From contig CAVZKV010000002.1 in assembly GCA_963775835.1 (NCBI GenBank), forward strand, positions 496,001-560,000: a stretch of 64,000 nucleotides of DNA. The letters run 5' to 3'. Under the pieces are notes generated by a model. It worked only from the letters and a program-made list of their open reading frames with translations. It did not search any database and was not told where the DNA came from. Source of the stretch: AWTP1-13 sp963775835 (GTDB lineage: Bacteria; Pseudomonadota; Alphaproteobacteria; Rhizobiales; Hyphomicrobiaceae). Below are positions 7,726 to 15,850 of this stretch, one piece after another (the first letter of the stretch is position 1; the number at the start of each line of letters is the position of its first letter). Made by a program: the position numbers and the translations under genes.

Positions 7726-9702
7726 ATGCTGAAAAAGGTTCTGATCGCCAATCGCGGCGAAATCGCCCTCCGGATCATGCGCACCGCGCGCCGCTTAGGG
7801 GTGCGTTGCGTCGCCGTCTGCTCCGAGGCCGATCGCGCCGCCCCGTTCGTGGCGGCGGCCGATGAGGTCGTCGACATTGGTCCTGGCCCGGCGAGCGAAA
7901 GCTACCTGCGGATCGACAAGATCATCGCCGCCGCAAAGGCGACGGGGGTCGACGGCATCCATCCAGGCTACGGCTTTCTCGCCGAGAATGCCGAGTTCGC
8001 CGAGGCCGTGGCGGCCGCCGGCCTGCGCTTCATCGGCCCCTCGCCCCAGGCCATGCGGCGTATGGGCGGCAAGGCGGAAGCCAAACGGATCGCGAGCGCG
8101 GCCGGCGTGCCGGTGATACCGGGCTATCAAGGTGCCAACCAAACCTCGGCCACGCTGGCCAAAGAGGCCAAACGCCTCGGCTATCCCGTGATGATCAAGG
8201 CCGTCGCCGGCGGTGGCGGACGCGGCATGCGCCTGGTGGAGCGGGAAGCCGACTTCGCCGGCGCCCTCGACGGCGCCCGTCGCGAGGCCGCGGCCGCCTT
8301 CGCCGACGATCGCGTGCTGATCGAAAAGGTGATCACCGCACCGCGCCACATCGAGGTGCAGGTGTTCGGCGACCGCCAGGGCGAGGTCGTGCATTTGTTC
8401 GAGCGCGACTGCTCGCTGCAGCGCCGGCACCAGAAGGTGGTGGAAGAGGCCCCAGCGCCTGGCATGGCGCGCGAGCTGCGTCAGGCGATCACCGCGGCGG
8501 CGGTCGCCTGCGCCAAGGCGGTGGCCTACGAGGGCGCGGGCACCGTCGAGTTCCTCGTCGAGGGGGGCGCGCTGTCGCCGGCGGCGCCTTGGTATTTCAT
8601 CGAAATGAATACGCGGCTGCAGGTCGAGCATCCGGTCACGGAAGCCATCACCGGTCTCGATCTGGTGGAATGGCAGTTGCGCGTCGCGGCGGGCGAACCG
8701 CTGCCGCTGCGGCAGGAAGAAATCGCCATCATAGGCCATGCGATCGAGGTCAGGCTGTGCGCGGAGGATCCCGGCAACGGCTTCTTGCCGTCGACGGGGC
8801 CGATCGTAGCCTTCGAGACGCCGCAACTCGAGGGCCTGCGCGTCGATGCCGGCGTCGCAACCGGTTCGCTCATAACCCCCCATTATGATTCGCTGATCGC
8901 CAAGCTGATTGCGTCGGGGAGGGATCGCGACACGGCCATTGCCCGCTTAAGAGAGGCGCTCGAGGCGACGCTGGTGGCGGGACCGAAGACCAACACGCAT
9001 TTCCTGCATGCGCTCATCAGCGATCCCCCGTTCCAGAGCGCCGCGCTCGATACGGGATTGATCGGTCGCGAGCTTGCCCGACTGACGCAGAGTGCGCCGA
9101 TGCCCGCCGGCGCCGTCGGCCTCGGCGTCACGCACATGCTGCTCAATGCGCATGACTGGGCCGAGGAGTTGCGGCCGGCGACGGCCACGGAAAGCTACTC
9201 GCCCTGGAGCGCTCAGGATGGCTTTCAGCTCGGCCCGCCGCGGCGCCAGACGGTGACGCTGCTGGTCGACGGCGTGGCGAGGGCGTTTACGGTTGAGTGG
9301 GGACGCGGCGGACCGCGCGTCATTGGCGGCGACGGTGCCGATGAGCCCGCCGCGATTGCGCGCACGCTCATCGTCGGCGATGGCAATCCCATCTATGTCC
9401 TCAACGGCATGCGGCAGGCCACCTTGTGCTGGCCGAGCTTCGATTCGCCCGTTGCCGGTGCGGCGAGCGACGACATGAGCGTCCGCGCGCCGATCATCGG
9501 GCGCGTCGCAAAGCTGTTCGTGCGCGAGGGCGAGCGCGTGGCCAAAGGCGATCGTATCGCCGTGGTCGAAGCCATGAAAATGGAGCACGTGCTGCATGCC
9601 CACTGCGCCGGTCGGGTGGCCAAACTCGCCGTCAAGGAGGGACAACAAGTCACGCTCGGCGCTCCGATCGCCACCCTGGCGCCCGCCACCGAGAACGATT
9701 AG
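7726..9702 (+). CDS. Biotin-dependent acyl-CoA carboxylase alpha subunit (methylcrotonyl/propionyl type)
   Basis: A 658-residue protein with the biotin carboxylase domain at the N-terminus (starts KKVLIANRGEIALRI; ATP-grasp loop AGGGGRGMR near 165-172; metal/ATP region FIEMNTRLQVEHPVTE) and a biotinyl domain at the end with the acceptor lysine in VEAMKMEH. It carboxylates biotin with ATP and bicarbonate and passes CO2 to a beta (carboxyltransferase) subunit, which is not in this window. Length and layout fit 3-methylcrotonyl-CoA carboxylase alpha best, but propionyl- or geranyl-CoA carboxylases look similar. The enoyl-CoA hydratase at 15056, with a methylglutaconyl-CoA hydratase-like pattern, weakly supports leucine breakdown. 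Confidence 0.88.
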   Translation: MLKKVLIANRGEIALRIMRTARRLGVRCVAVCSEADRAAPFVAAADEVVDIGPGPASESYLRIDKIIAAAKATGVDGIHPGYGFLAENAEFAEAVAAAGLRFIGPSPQAMRRMGGKAEAKRIASAAGVPVIPGYQGANQTSATLAKEAKRLGYPVMIKAVAGGGGRGMRLVEREADFAGALDGARREAAAAFADDRVLIEKVITAPRHIEVQVFGDRQGEVVHLFERDCSLQRRHQKVVEEAPAPGMARELRQAITAAAVACAKAVAYEGAGTVEFLVEGGALSPAAPWYFIEMNTRLQVEHPVTEAITGLDLVEWQLRVAAGEPLPLRQEEIAIIGHAIEVRLCAEDPGNGFLPSTGPIVAFETPQLEGLRVDAGVATGSLITPHYDSLIAKLIASGRDRDTAIARLREALEATLVAGPKTNTHFLHALISDPPFQSAALDTGLIGRELARLTQSAPMPAGAVGLGVTHMLLNAHDWAEELRPATATESYSPWSAQDGFQLGPPRRQTVTLLVDGVARAFTVEWGRGGPRVIGGDGADEPAAIARTLIVGDGNPIYVLNGMRQATLCWPSFDSPVAGAASDDMSVRAPIIGRVAKLFVREGERVAKGDRIAVVEAMKMEHVLHAHCAGRVAKLAVKEGQQVTLGAPIATLAPATEND

Positions 9703-9769
9703 TTTGGGTGCCAAACTGCTTAGCTTTCTTTTCCTGCCCCGGCAGGGGGGACAACCGCAACGCCTGGCA

Positions 9770-10093
9770 ATGCCGAAAATCACCTTCATCGAGCATGACG
9801 GCACCGCGCATACGGTCGATGCCGCGATCGGAGACACCGTCATGGAAACGGCGCTGGGCAAAAGCGTGCCCGGCATCGTCGCCGAATGCGGCGGCTCGTG
9901 CACCTGCGCCACCTGTATGGTGTACGTCGACGAGGCCTGGCAGGAACGCGTGGGCACAGGTACGCCCGAGGAGGAGGATCAGCTCGACTTCGCCTTCGAC
10001 GTTAAGCCGAACTCCCGCCTGTCCTGCCAAATCAGGGTGACGGACGAGCTCGACGGCCTCATCGTGCGCACGCCGGCCTATCAGGGACGCTGA
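9770..10093 (+). CDS. Adrenodoxin-type [2Fe-2S] ferredoxin
   Basis: A 107-residue soluble electron carrier. The cluster ligands are in ECGGSCTCATC (about 40-49, giving the CX5CX2C pattern plus one extra cysteine) and in LSCQIRV near residue 90. The acidic stretch GTPEEEDQLDFA is typical of the adrenodoxin/putidaredoxin group that serves P450s or Fe-S biogenesis. The start at 9770 is the first ATG giving a normal N-terminus (PKITFIEHDG); upstream in-frame sequence is unrelated. No reductase or P450 gene is adjacent, so its partner is unknown. Confidence 0.9.
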   Translation: MPKITFIEHDGTAHTVDAAIGDTVMETALGKSVPGIVAECGGSCTCATCMVYVDEAWQERVGTGTPEEEDQLDFAFDVKPNSRLSCQIRVTDELDGLIVRTPAYQGR

Positions 10094-10105
10094 CGGCGCG
10101 CGGCG

Positions 10106-10831
10106 TCAACCCGGCAGCGCGATCTCGCTCGACTGAATACGCTTGACCCCGGCCTGCTCCATGCCTTTCCAGGCGGCGGCGAGCGAACCCTGGGTGTCGA
10201 TGCCGCGGCAGGCATCCTCTATCACCGCGGCGGCAAGGCCGAGCTTGCGCGCATCCATCGCCGTCCAGGCAACGCAAAAGTCGGTGGCAAGGCCCACGAC
10301 GTAGACCGATTTGATGCCGCGTTCATTGAAATAGCCGTCGAGCCCGGTCTTCGATCGGCCGTCGGCTTCCACGAAGGCCGAATAGCTGTCGACGTTGCGA
10401 TTGAAGCCCTTGCGGATGATGAGCTGGGCGTGGGGGATATTGATGTCCTTGTGGATGGCGGCACCTTCCGTGCCCTGCACGCAGTGATCGGGCCACAAGA
10501 TTTGGCTGCCGTAGGACAGCTGCACGCTGTCGAACGGCTTCTTGCCGGCGTGAGAGGAGGCAAACGAGACGTGGCCCGGGGTGTGCCAATCCTGGGTCAG
10601 CACCACGTTCTGGAAGGCTTTGGCCAATCGGTTGATGAGGGGGATGATCTCATCACCCATTTTGACCGCAAGGCTGCCGCCGGGCGTGAAGCAGTTTTGC
10701 ACGTCGACAACGATCAAGGCCGTATCGGGCCCTGGCGTGATCTTGGTTTGAGCGAAGGCGCGAGGCATGAGTGAGGCCATGCTTAAGCCGCAGGTGCCGA
10801 CAAGAAACGAGCGACGGGAAAAAGTGTGCAT
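10106..10831 (-). CDS. Nicotinamidase (PncA-like) with a twin-arginine signal
   Basis: A 241-residue isochorismatase-fold hydrolase that should deamidate nicotinamide to nicotinate. The catalytic triad is D43 (VVDVQ), K141 (RKGFNRNVD) and C186 (ATDFCVAW). Metal ligands D81, H83 and H94 lie in DWHTPGHVSFASSH. Unlike classical cytoplasmic PncA, it begins with SRRSFLVG followed by a hydrophobic stretch and an AFA-Q cleavage-like site near residue 27, the pattern of a Tat export signal. This suggests a periplasmic enzyme recovering external nicotinamide. It is convergent with the ferredoxin gene, 12 bases away, and divergent from DUF1489. Confidence 0.87.
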   Translation of the reverse strand: MHTFSRRSFLVGTCGLSMASLMPRAFAQTKITPGPDTALIVVDVQNCFTPGGSLAVKMGDEIIPLINRLAKAFQNVVLTQDWHTPGHVSFASSHAGKKPFDSVQLSYGSQILWPDHCVQGTEGAAIHKDINIPHAQLIIRKGFNRNVDSYSAFVEADGRSKTGLDGYFNERGIKSVYVVGLATDFCVAWTAMDARKLGLAAAVIEDACRGIDTQGSLAAAWKGMEQAGVKRIQSSEIALPG

Positions 10832-10946
10832 CGGGCTGATCCTTCTGGCAAGCTGATGCTGTCCCCAGCTTATGCTGGCGGGTCCCTCGCCGGAAGCACA
10901 AGGATCCGGTAAATCTGTGGCGGGATGCTACCGCTACGAGGACGCG

Positions 10947-11390
10947 ATGGCGTTGCATTTGATCAAGCTGTGCGTGGGAACCGACTCGATCGAGGACCTG
11001 GCCAGCTGGCAGGCCGAGCGGTTGCAGGAACGCCGCCGCGCCGGCGAAAAGCGACCAAACCTGTTCCATCGCACCTTCCAAAGCCCCAAGCGCCGAGACG
11101 AGCTGCTCGACGGCGGCTCGCTCTACTGGGTCATCAAAGGCATCGTGCAGGTGCGCCAGCCGTTGCTCGACATCGCCGAGGGCCACAAGGCAGACGGCAC
11201 GCCCTGTTGCTTGCTGATTCTGAAAAACGAGCTGATCGCCGTACGCCCCACCCCACGCCGCGCCTTTCAGGGTTGGCGCTACCTGAGCCAGGCCGAAGCC
11301 CCGCCCGACCTCAAACGCGGTGCCGCCAGCGGCATCACGGCGATGCCGCCAAAGCTGCGCAAGCAGCTGGCAGAACTCGGGTTGCTCTAA
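10947..11390 (+). CDS. DUF1489 family protein
   Basis: A 147-residue protein starting MALHLIKLCVGTDSIEDLA, the conserved opening of the alphaproteobacterial DUF1489 family. The family has no assigned function; members are small, soluble and often single genes. I choose the ATG at 10947 because homology-like sequence begins there; the possible extension to 10872 is low-complexity. Conserved-looking parts include FHRTFQSPKR, GGSLYWVIKG and RRAFQGWRYL. Nothing in the neighbourhood suggests a role. Confidence 0.8.
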   Translation: MALHLIKLCVGTDSIEDLASWQAERLQERRRAGEKRPNLFHRTFQSPKRRDELLDGGSLYWVIKGIVQVRQPLLDIAEGHKADGTPCCLLILKNELIAVRPTPRRAFQGWRYLSQAEAPPDLKRGAASGITAMPPKLRKQLAELGLL

Positions 11391-11693
11391 AGGACGCGAC
11401 CAGATCCCGCACCTGGGCTAAGCCGGTGCGCGCGCGCGCGCCCCGCAACGAACGCGGCCGGGGAGCGCTGAGGGCGCCCGCCCTCCCCCGCTGCCCCGCG
11501 CGCGCTAATAGTCGCCCGGGGTGCCCCAGGCCTGCTGAGGCGACCCCGCCTTTTGGGCGGCGTTGAGGTCGGCGCCAGCGCGCGCCGTTGCCGTCGGGGA
11601 AGCGTGCGTTGACGCCGGGCTCAAGCCTAGCCCTGTTGTGGGCGCAGTGCCGTCCGGCTAGGCTTCATCCGCCCTTGCCCCGGGAGTTCGACC
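11391..11693. other. Intergenic region without recognised content
   Basis: About 300 bases of very GC-rich sequence with runs of alternating CG (for example around 11431-11445). I see no supported gene, repeat or clear promoter. It presumably holds the promoter for the AtzG-like/amidase pair. Confidence 0.5.
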
Positions 11694-11903
11694 ATGGCTG
11701 AGCAAACGATTGACCCGCAGCCTGCGCCCGCCGCCGAGGCCGGCCCGGCCGCGGACTTGGCAATGCCGCCCGAGCGGCGCCGCGCCGCCCAGGCGCACGC
11801 GGCCCAGCTCTCCGACACGGCGGCCAAGGTTGCCGCCGAGCTGCCGCTCAGCGCCGATGTCGATGACTTTCGCCGCATCCTCGCCGCCGAGGCGCGGCCA
11901 TGA
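11694..11903 (+). CDS. AtzG-like small protein (DUF4089 type)
   Basis: A 69-residue protein whose C-terminal half (TAAKVAAELPLSADVDDFRR and following) fits the short helical DUF4089/AtzG-like domain. AtzG-type proteins bind amidases such as AtzE as accessory subunits. Its stop overlaps the start of the amidase gene by 4 bases (ATGA at 11900-11903), so the two are translationally coupled, which supports a stoichiometric complex. The N-terminal third is alanine/proline-rich and probably disordered. Family assignment is from pattern recognition and is moderately sure. Confidence 0.65.
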   Translation: MAEQTIDPQPAPAAEAGPAADLAMPPERRRAAQAHAAQLSDTAAKVAAELPLSADVDDFRRILAAEARP

Positions 11904-13303
11904 TGGAGCTCGAGCACCTCTCCGCGCGGGCGCTTGCCGCAGCCATCCGCGGCAAGACGGTCTCCAGCCTCGAGGCAACCCGGGCGGCCATTGGGCGGCT
12001 TGCGGCCGCCCATGAGCTCACCAACTGCACCTTGAGCCTCGACGCCGAGGAGGCGCTTGCCGCAGCCAAGGCGTGCGATGCCACCATCGCCGCCGGCAAG
12101 CCCGCAGGAGCGCTCGCGGGCGTGCCCCTGGCCCACAAGGACATGTTCGATCGCGCGGGCAAAATCGCCAGCTGGGGCGCACGTATCCGCGCCGAGGCGC
12201 CCGCCACGCAAGACGCCACGGTCATCGCGCGCTACAAGGCCGCCGGCGCCCTGCAAATTGCCGCCTTGCATCTTACCGAGTTTGCCTTCGGTCCGACCGG
12301 CCACAACTACGTGCTGGGTCATGCCCGCAACCCCTGGGACCCGACGCGGATCACCGGCGGCTCCTCTGCCGGCACCGCCGCGGCCGTGGCATACGGGGCC
12401 ATCCCCGCCGGCCTCGGCTCCGACACCGGGGGCTCGTTGCGCTTGCCGGCGGCGGCCTGCGGCGTGTGCTCCATCAAACCGACCTGGGGGAGGGTCAGTC
12501 GCGCCGGCGCCATGCCGCTGGCGCCCGCCCTCGATACCGTCGGTATCATCGCGCGGCACATGGAAGATCTGGCCCTCATGCTGGGTCTATTGGCGGGCGC
12601 CGATCCCCGCGATCCCGCCGCCAGCACGCTCCCCGTGCCCGACTACCTTGCCCGCCTCGATGATCCCATTCGGGGACTGCGGCTTGGCATCGATGCGGCC
12701 GTGGTCGGCAGCGCGCACCCCGACGTGCAAGGGATGCTGCAGCGGGTGACGAAGGTCCTGGAAAAGCAGGGATTAGTGACGGCGCCGTGCCGTTTTCCCG
12801 ACTGGCAAACGCTCGACCATCTGGTGCAGCTGACGCAGATGCCGGATTGCTCGGCGGCCCACGCCGCCTATCTGCGTTCACGGCCCAACGACTATGGCCC
12901 GCAGGTGCGCGCCAGGTTGGAGCTCGGCCATTTCATCGGGGCCGTCGATCATCTGACCGCCTTGCGGGCGCGCGGCAGCTATCTTCGCCGCACGCTCGAG
13001 CAAACCTTCAAGGACATCGATATCGCCATTCTGCCGATCTTTGCCGATCCGTTGCCGACCATCGCCGAGCTCGATATTGGCGGCGGCCCAACCCTGCAGG
13101 CGGCGATGGCGCGTGTGGTCAAATATACGCGCCCCATCAACTATTTGGGCCTGCCTACCTTGGCGCTGCCGGTGCCCCGCGCGGGCGGCCTGCCCAATGG
13201 CATTCAGCTCGTCGGACGCCCTTACGCGGAGGCGCAGCTCTTGGCCGTTGGGCGGGCCTACCAGCGCGAGGTGCCGCCCGAGGTTGCCCGCCCGCTGGTG
13301 TGA
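11900..13303 (+). CDS. Amidase-signature hydrolase (AtzE-like)
   Basis: A 467-residue amidase-signature enzyme. The Ser-cisSer-Lys triad is visible: K in LAHKDMF (about 81), cis-serine in GGSSAGT (about 154) and the nucleophile in GSDTGGSLRLP (about 178). It hydrolyses an amide or carbamate-type bond in the cytoplasm. Coupling to the upstream AtzG-like gene suggests the AtzEG class, for example carboxybiuret or other urea-like hydrolysis, but the substrate is not proven. The start at 11900 overlaps the previous stop; a second ATG follows at 11903. It is convergent with the L,D-transpeptidase gene. Confidence 0.85.
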   Translation: MMELEHLSARALAAAIRGKTVSSLEATRAAIGRLAAAHELTNCTLSLDAEEALAAAKACDATIAAGKPAGALAGVPLAHKDMFDRAGKIASWGARIRAEAPATQDATVIARYKAAGALQIAALHLTEFAFGPTGHNYVLGHARNPWDPTRITGGSSAGTAAAVAYGAIPAGLGSDTGGSLRLPAAACGVCSIKPTWGRVSRAGAMPLAPALDTVGIIARHMEDLALMLGLLAGADPRDPAASTLPVPDYLARLDDPIRGLRLGIDAAVVGSAHPDVQGMLQRVTKVLEKQGLVTAPCRFPDWQTLDHLVQLTQMPDCSAAHAAYLRSRPNDYGPQVRARLELGHFIGAVDHLTALRARGSYLRRTLEQTFKDIDIAILPIFADPLPTIAELDIGGGPTLQAAMARVVKYTRPINYLGLPTLALPVPRAGGLPNGIQLVGRPYAEAQLLAVGRAYQREVPPEVARPLV

Positions 13304-13321
13304 CCGGGGCGCGCCCGCCGT

Positions 13322-13342
13322 GGCGCGGGAAGCCCCCGCGCC
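13322..13342. terminator. GC hairpin between convergent genes
   Basis: GGCGCGGG (13322-13329) and CCCGCGCC (13335-13342) form a perfect 8-bp stem with a 5-base loop, between the stops of the amidase and the L,D-transpeptidase genes. There is no T-run, so it may only be a bidirectional pause or RNA-stability element. Confidence 0.4.
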
Positions 13343-13371
13343 GGGTGGCTGCTGCGTCGCTGCGGCCTAGG

Positions 13372-14736
13372 CTAGGGCGCCAAGGTGAAGGGCGGCGGGG
13401 GGCCCTCGCTCGGATCGCGCTCGTGGCTGGCGAGGAGGTCGCGGACGCCGTCGCGGCCGTAGATGTCCGGACGGAAGACGACGCGGCCATCGGGCTCCGC
13501 CCATGCCGTAATGTAGGCAAAATAGACGGGCACCGGCTGCTTCAGGTTGACGTCGAGCGGCTGGCCGGCGTCGAGGACCTCGCGCACCCGACCGAGCTGC
13601 TCCCAGCCCGCCTCGTATTTCAACACCCATTCGACCAGCTGGAACACATCCTGTACGCGCACGCAGCCCGCGCTAAAGGCGCGCCCGCGTTGGTTGAATA
13701 GGGGCTTCATGGGCGTGTCGTGCATGTAGACGCCGTGCTCGTTGGGCATGTCGAGACGCACGAGGCCCAGCGCATTCTGCAAGCCCGGGTCCTGTCGGAA
13801 CTTGATTTTGCTGGCGTCCGCCTGGCGCCAATCGATGTTGTTGGGGTCGAGCTCGGGTCCGTTGAAGGAGCCGGTCAACACCCGGATCTGCTCCTTCTGC
13901 AGGTAGTCCGGCTCTTTCATCAGCCGCGGAATCAGATCCAGGCTCGCCACGCTGTCGGGGACGCGCCAATAGGGGAAGAAATTGATGGCCTTGATGGAGG
14001 CGCGCACGGTCGGGGTCTGCCGCTCCGGCTTGCCGGCGATCACGCGATGCCGGAGCTCGACCTGATGGTGCGCGACGGCCTCGAGCTGGAACCCTGGAAC
14101 GTTGACGAGGATATAGCGATCCTCGAGCCGCTGCAGCGATAGGTCCTTGATGCGCTGCAAATTGAGGCGCAGCTGCGCCAGGCGGGCCGTCGCTGGCACG
14201 TTGAGCGCCTGTAGGGTCGCCTTGTCCACCCGGCCCGTGACGCGCAAGCCGTTATTTTCCTGGTAGCGGCGGATGGCGGGCTCGATGTCCTCGTAGCTCG
14301 AACCGAACATGAAGGAGGTGCTCTCCTTCTGCCGGCGTGCCAGCTCCCCGGTGATCACCAGACGCTCGCGCAACTGGGGCAGGCGCTCGTCGTCATCCTC
14401 GGGTCGGATCATGCGCGTGCCGGGTATGATCGGCCAGCCGCCGCGGGAGGCAATCATTTGATAGCGCTGGATCGCCATCTCGAGCGCTTCCACGATCGCC
14501 TCGCTCCTGAGCGGGGCGGCGTTCGGGCGCAGGTCGTTGGGCGGCGGCTCGGGCTTGCGCCGCGGATCGTCCTCGCTCGCCCGACGTGTTTGGTAGGCCG
14601 GGGAGGCAAAGATCGGCGTCCCGTCCCACCAGCGCCATTCGCCGCTTTGCGCAAATGCCGGCGATCCGGTCGCCACCCAGACGAGCGACACTGCGAGGGA
14701 AACAGTGTGCCGCCAATGCCCGTAGCCGCCCGTCAT
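13372..14736 (-). CDS. L,D-transpeptidase (YcbB/LdtD-like) with peptidoglycan-binding domain
   Basis: A 454-residue exported protein. An N-terminal signal peptide (ends SPAFAQ) is followed by a long linker, a peptidoglycan-binding helical domain around NNGLRVTGRVDKATLQALNV, and a YkuD catalytic domain. The catalytic histidine and cysteine lie in HGVYMHDTP and RAFSAGCVRVQD. It forms 3-3 cross-links in peptidoglycan or anchors proteins to it. I set the start at 14736, because GAGGGAG lies about 10 bases upstream and the signal peptide begins there, not at the ATG ten codons earlier. It stands alone and faces the enoyl-CoA hydratase gene divergently. Confidence 0.87.
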   Translation of the reverse strand: MTGGYGHWRHTVSLAVSLVWVATGSPAFAQSGEWRWWDGTPIFASPAYQTRRASEDDPRRKPEPPPNDLRPNAAPLRSEAIVEALEMAIQRYQMIASRGGWPIIPGTRMIRPEDDDERLPQLRERLVITGELARRQKESTSFMFGSSYEDIEPAIRRYQENNGLRVTGRVDKATLQALNVPATARLAQLRLNLQRIKDLSLQRLEDRYILVNVPGFQLEAVAHHQVELRHRVIAGKPERQTPTVRASIKAINFFPYWRVPDSVASLDLIPRLMKEPDYLQKEQIRVLTGSFNGPELDPNNIDWRQADASKIKFRQDPGLQNALGLVRLDMPNEHGVYMHDTPMKPLFNQRGRAFSAGCVRVQDVFQLVEWVLKYEAGWEQLGRVREVLDAGQPLDVNLKQPVPVYFAYITAWAEPDGRVVFRPDIYGRDGVRDLLASHERDPSEGPPPPFTLAP

Positions 14737-15055
14737 ACGCTGGTGCTCTCCCTCATCCTGGCACAATCGCCTTCCGCGCCCCGCAGCCCCCGCGTCTAGT
14801 GCGCAATAGCACCGATAGCAAGCTGCGTGGCGTCACGCGCCCTTCACAACAGTGTAACATCGTGATTGAGGCCCCGGCTGGGCATCGGCGAACCCAAAGA
14901 GGCCAGCGTCCTGCCACCAAGGTAGGCGCCACACAGATGTGGCCAAAGGAAGACGGCGGCCCGGCGCGGGCGACCCCCTGCCCGGCAGTTGAGCATTTTT
15001 GCCCTGACGATGCCGAGGCGCCATACTGGGTGCCCAATCGTGAGCGGAGCCACGC
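14737..15055. other. Divergent intergenic region
   Basis: A 319-base gap between the L,D-transpeptidase and the enoyl-CoA hydratase genes, which diverge. It should contain both promoters. I see no unmistakable promoter, operator or small gene in it. Confidence 0.5.
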
Positions 15056-15850
15056 ATGAGCGATCCCCCCCTTCTGTTGAGCGTCGATCCCCGCGGGGTC
15101 GCCAACCTCGTGCTCAATCGACCCGAGGTCGGCAACGCCTATAACGGCGAACTGATCGGGGCGCTGTTGACGGCCTTGGCGAGCCTGGCCGGCGAACCGG
15201 GACTGCGCGCCCTGCTGCTGCGCGGCAACGGCCGGCATTTTCAGGCCGGTGCCGACCTCAAATGGGTGAAGGCGATCGCCGGCGGCACGCTGGCCGACAA
15301 TGTCGAGGCCAGCCGGGCAACGGCCGACGCGGTCGATCGCCTCAATCGTTTGCCCATCCCGACCGTGGCCCTCGTCCATGGGGGCTGCTTCGGCGGCGGC
15401 ACCGGCCTCGTTGCCGCCTGCGATATCGTGATTGCCGCCGAGGACGCCGTCTTCTCGATCGCCGAGGTGCGCTGGGGGCTGACCGCGGCCATTATCATTC
15501 CCCAGCTCAGCGATGCGATATCGGTGCGCCAGCTGCGGCGCTACGCCCTGACCGGGGAGCGATTCGGGGCGGCCGAAGCGCTCAGAATTGGGCTCGTGCA
15601 CAAACTCGTGCCCCGTCCCGACCTGGAGGCGGCGGGCGAGGCGATGATCGCCAACCTGATCGGCAACGGACCCGCCGCGCTGGCCGAGACCAAGGCCCTT
15701 GCCCTCAAGAGCGCCTGGGGTGGCTTTGGCCCCGAGACCCTGGAGGCCTTGGTGCTCGACCATGCCCTGAAGCGGCGCTCGGCGGAGGCAAGCGAAGGCC
15801 TGGCCTCGTTCGTCGAAAAGCGTGCCGCCCGCTGGGCCGCGCCGGCATAG
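15056..15850 (+). CDS. Enoyl-CoA hydratase/isomerase family protein (methylglutaconyl-CoA hydratase-like)
   Basis: A 264-residue crotonase. The oxyanion-hole segment FQAGADLKWVK and the second glycine-rich segment GGCFGGGTGLVAACD are present. The FxAGADLxWMK-like pattern is characteristic of methylglutaconyl-CoA hydratases, which act after methylcrotonyl-CoA carboxylase in leucine breakdown. The alpha chain of such a carboxylase is 5.4 kb away but not linked. The catalytic acidic residue typical of hydratases is plausibly E in FSIAEVRWGL. It may instead act on another short acyl-CoA. Confidence 0.83.
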   Translation: MSDPPLLLSVDPRGVANLVLNRPEVGNAYNGELIGALLTALASLAGEPGLRALLLRGNGRHFQAGADLKWVKAIAGGTLADNVEASRATADAVDRLNRLPIPTVALVHGGCFGGGTGLVAACDIVIAAEDAVFSIAEVRWGLTAAIIIPQLSDAISVRQLRRYALTGERFGAAEALRIGLVHKLVPRPDLEAAGEAMIANLIGNGPAALAETKALALKSAWGGFGPETLEALVLDHALKRRSAEASEGLASFVEKRAARWAAPA

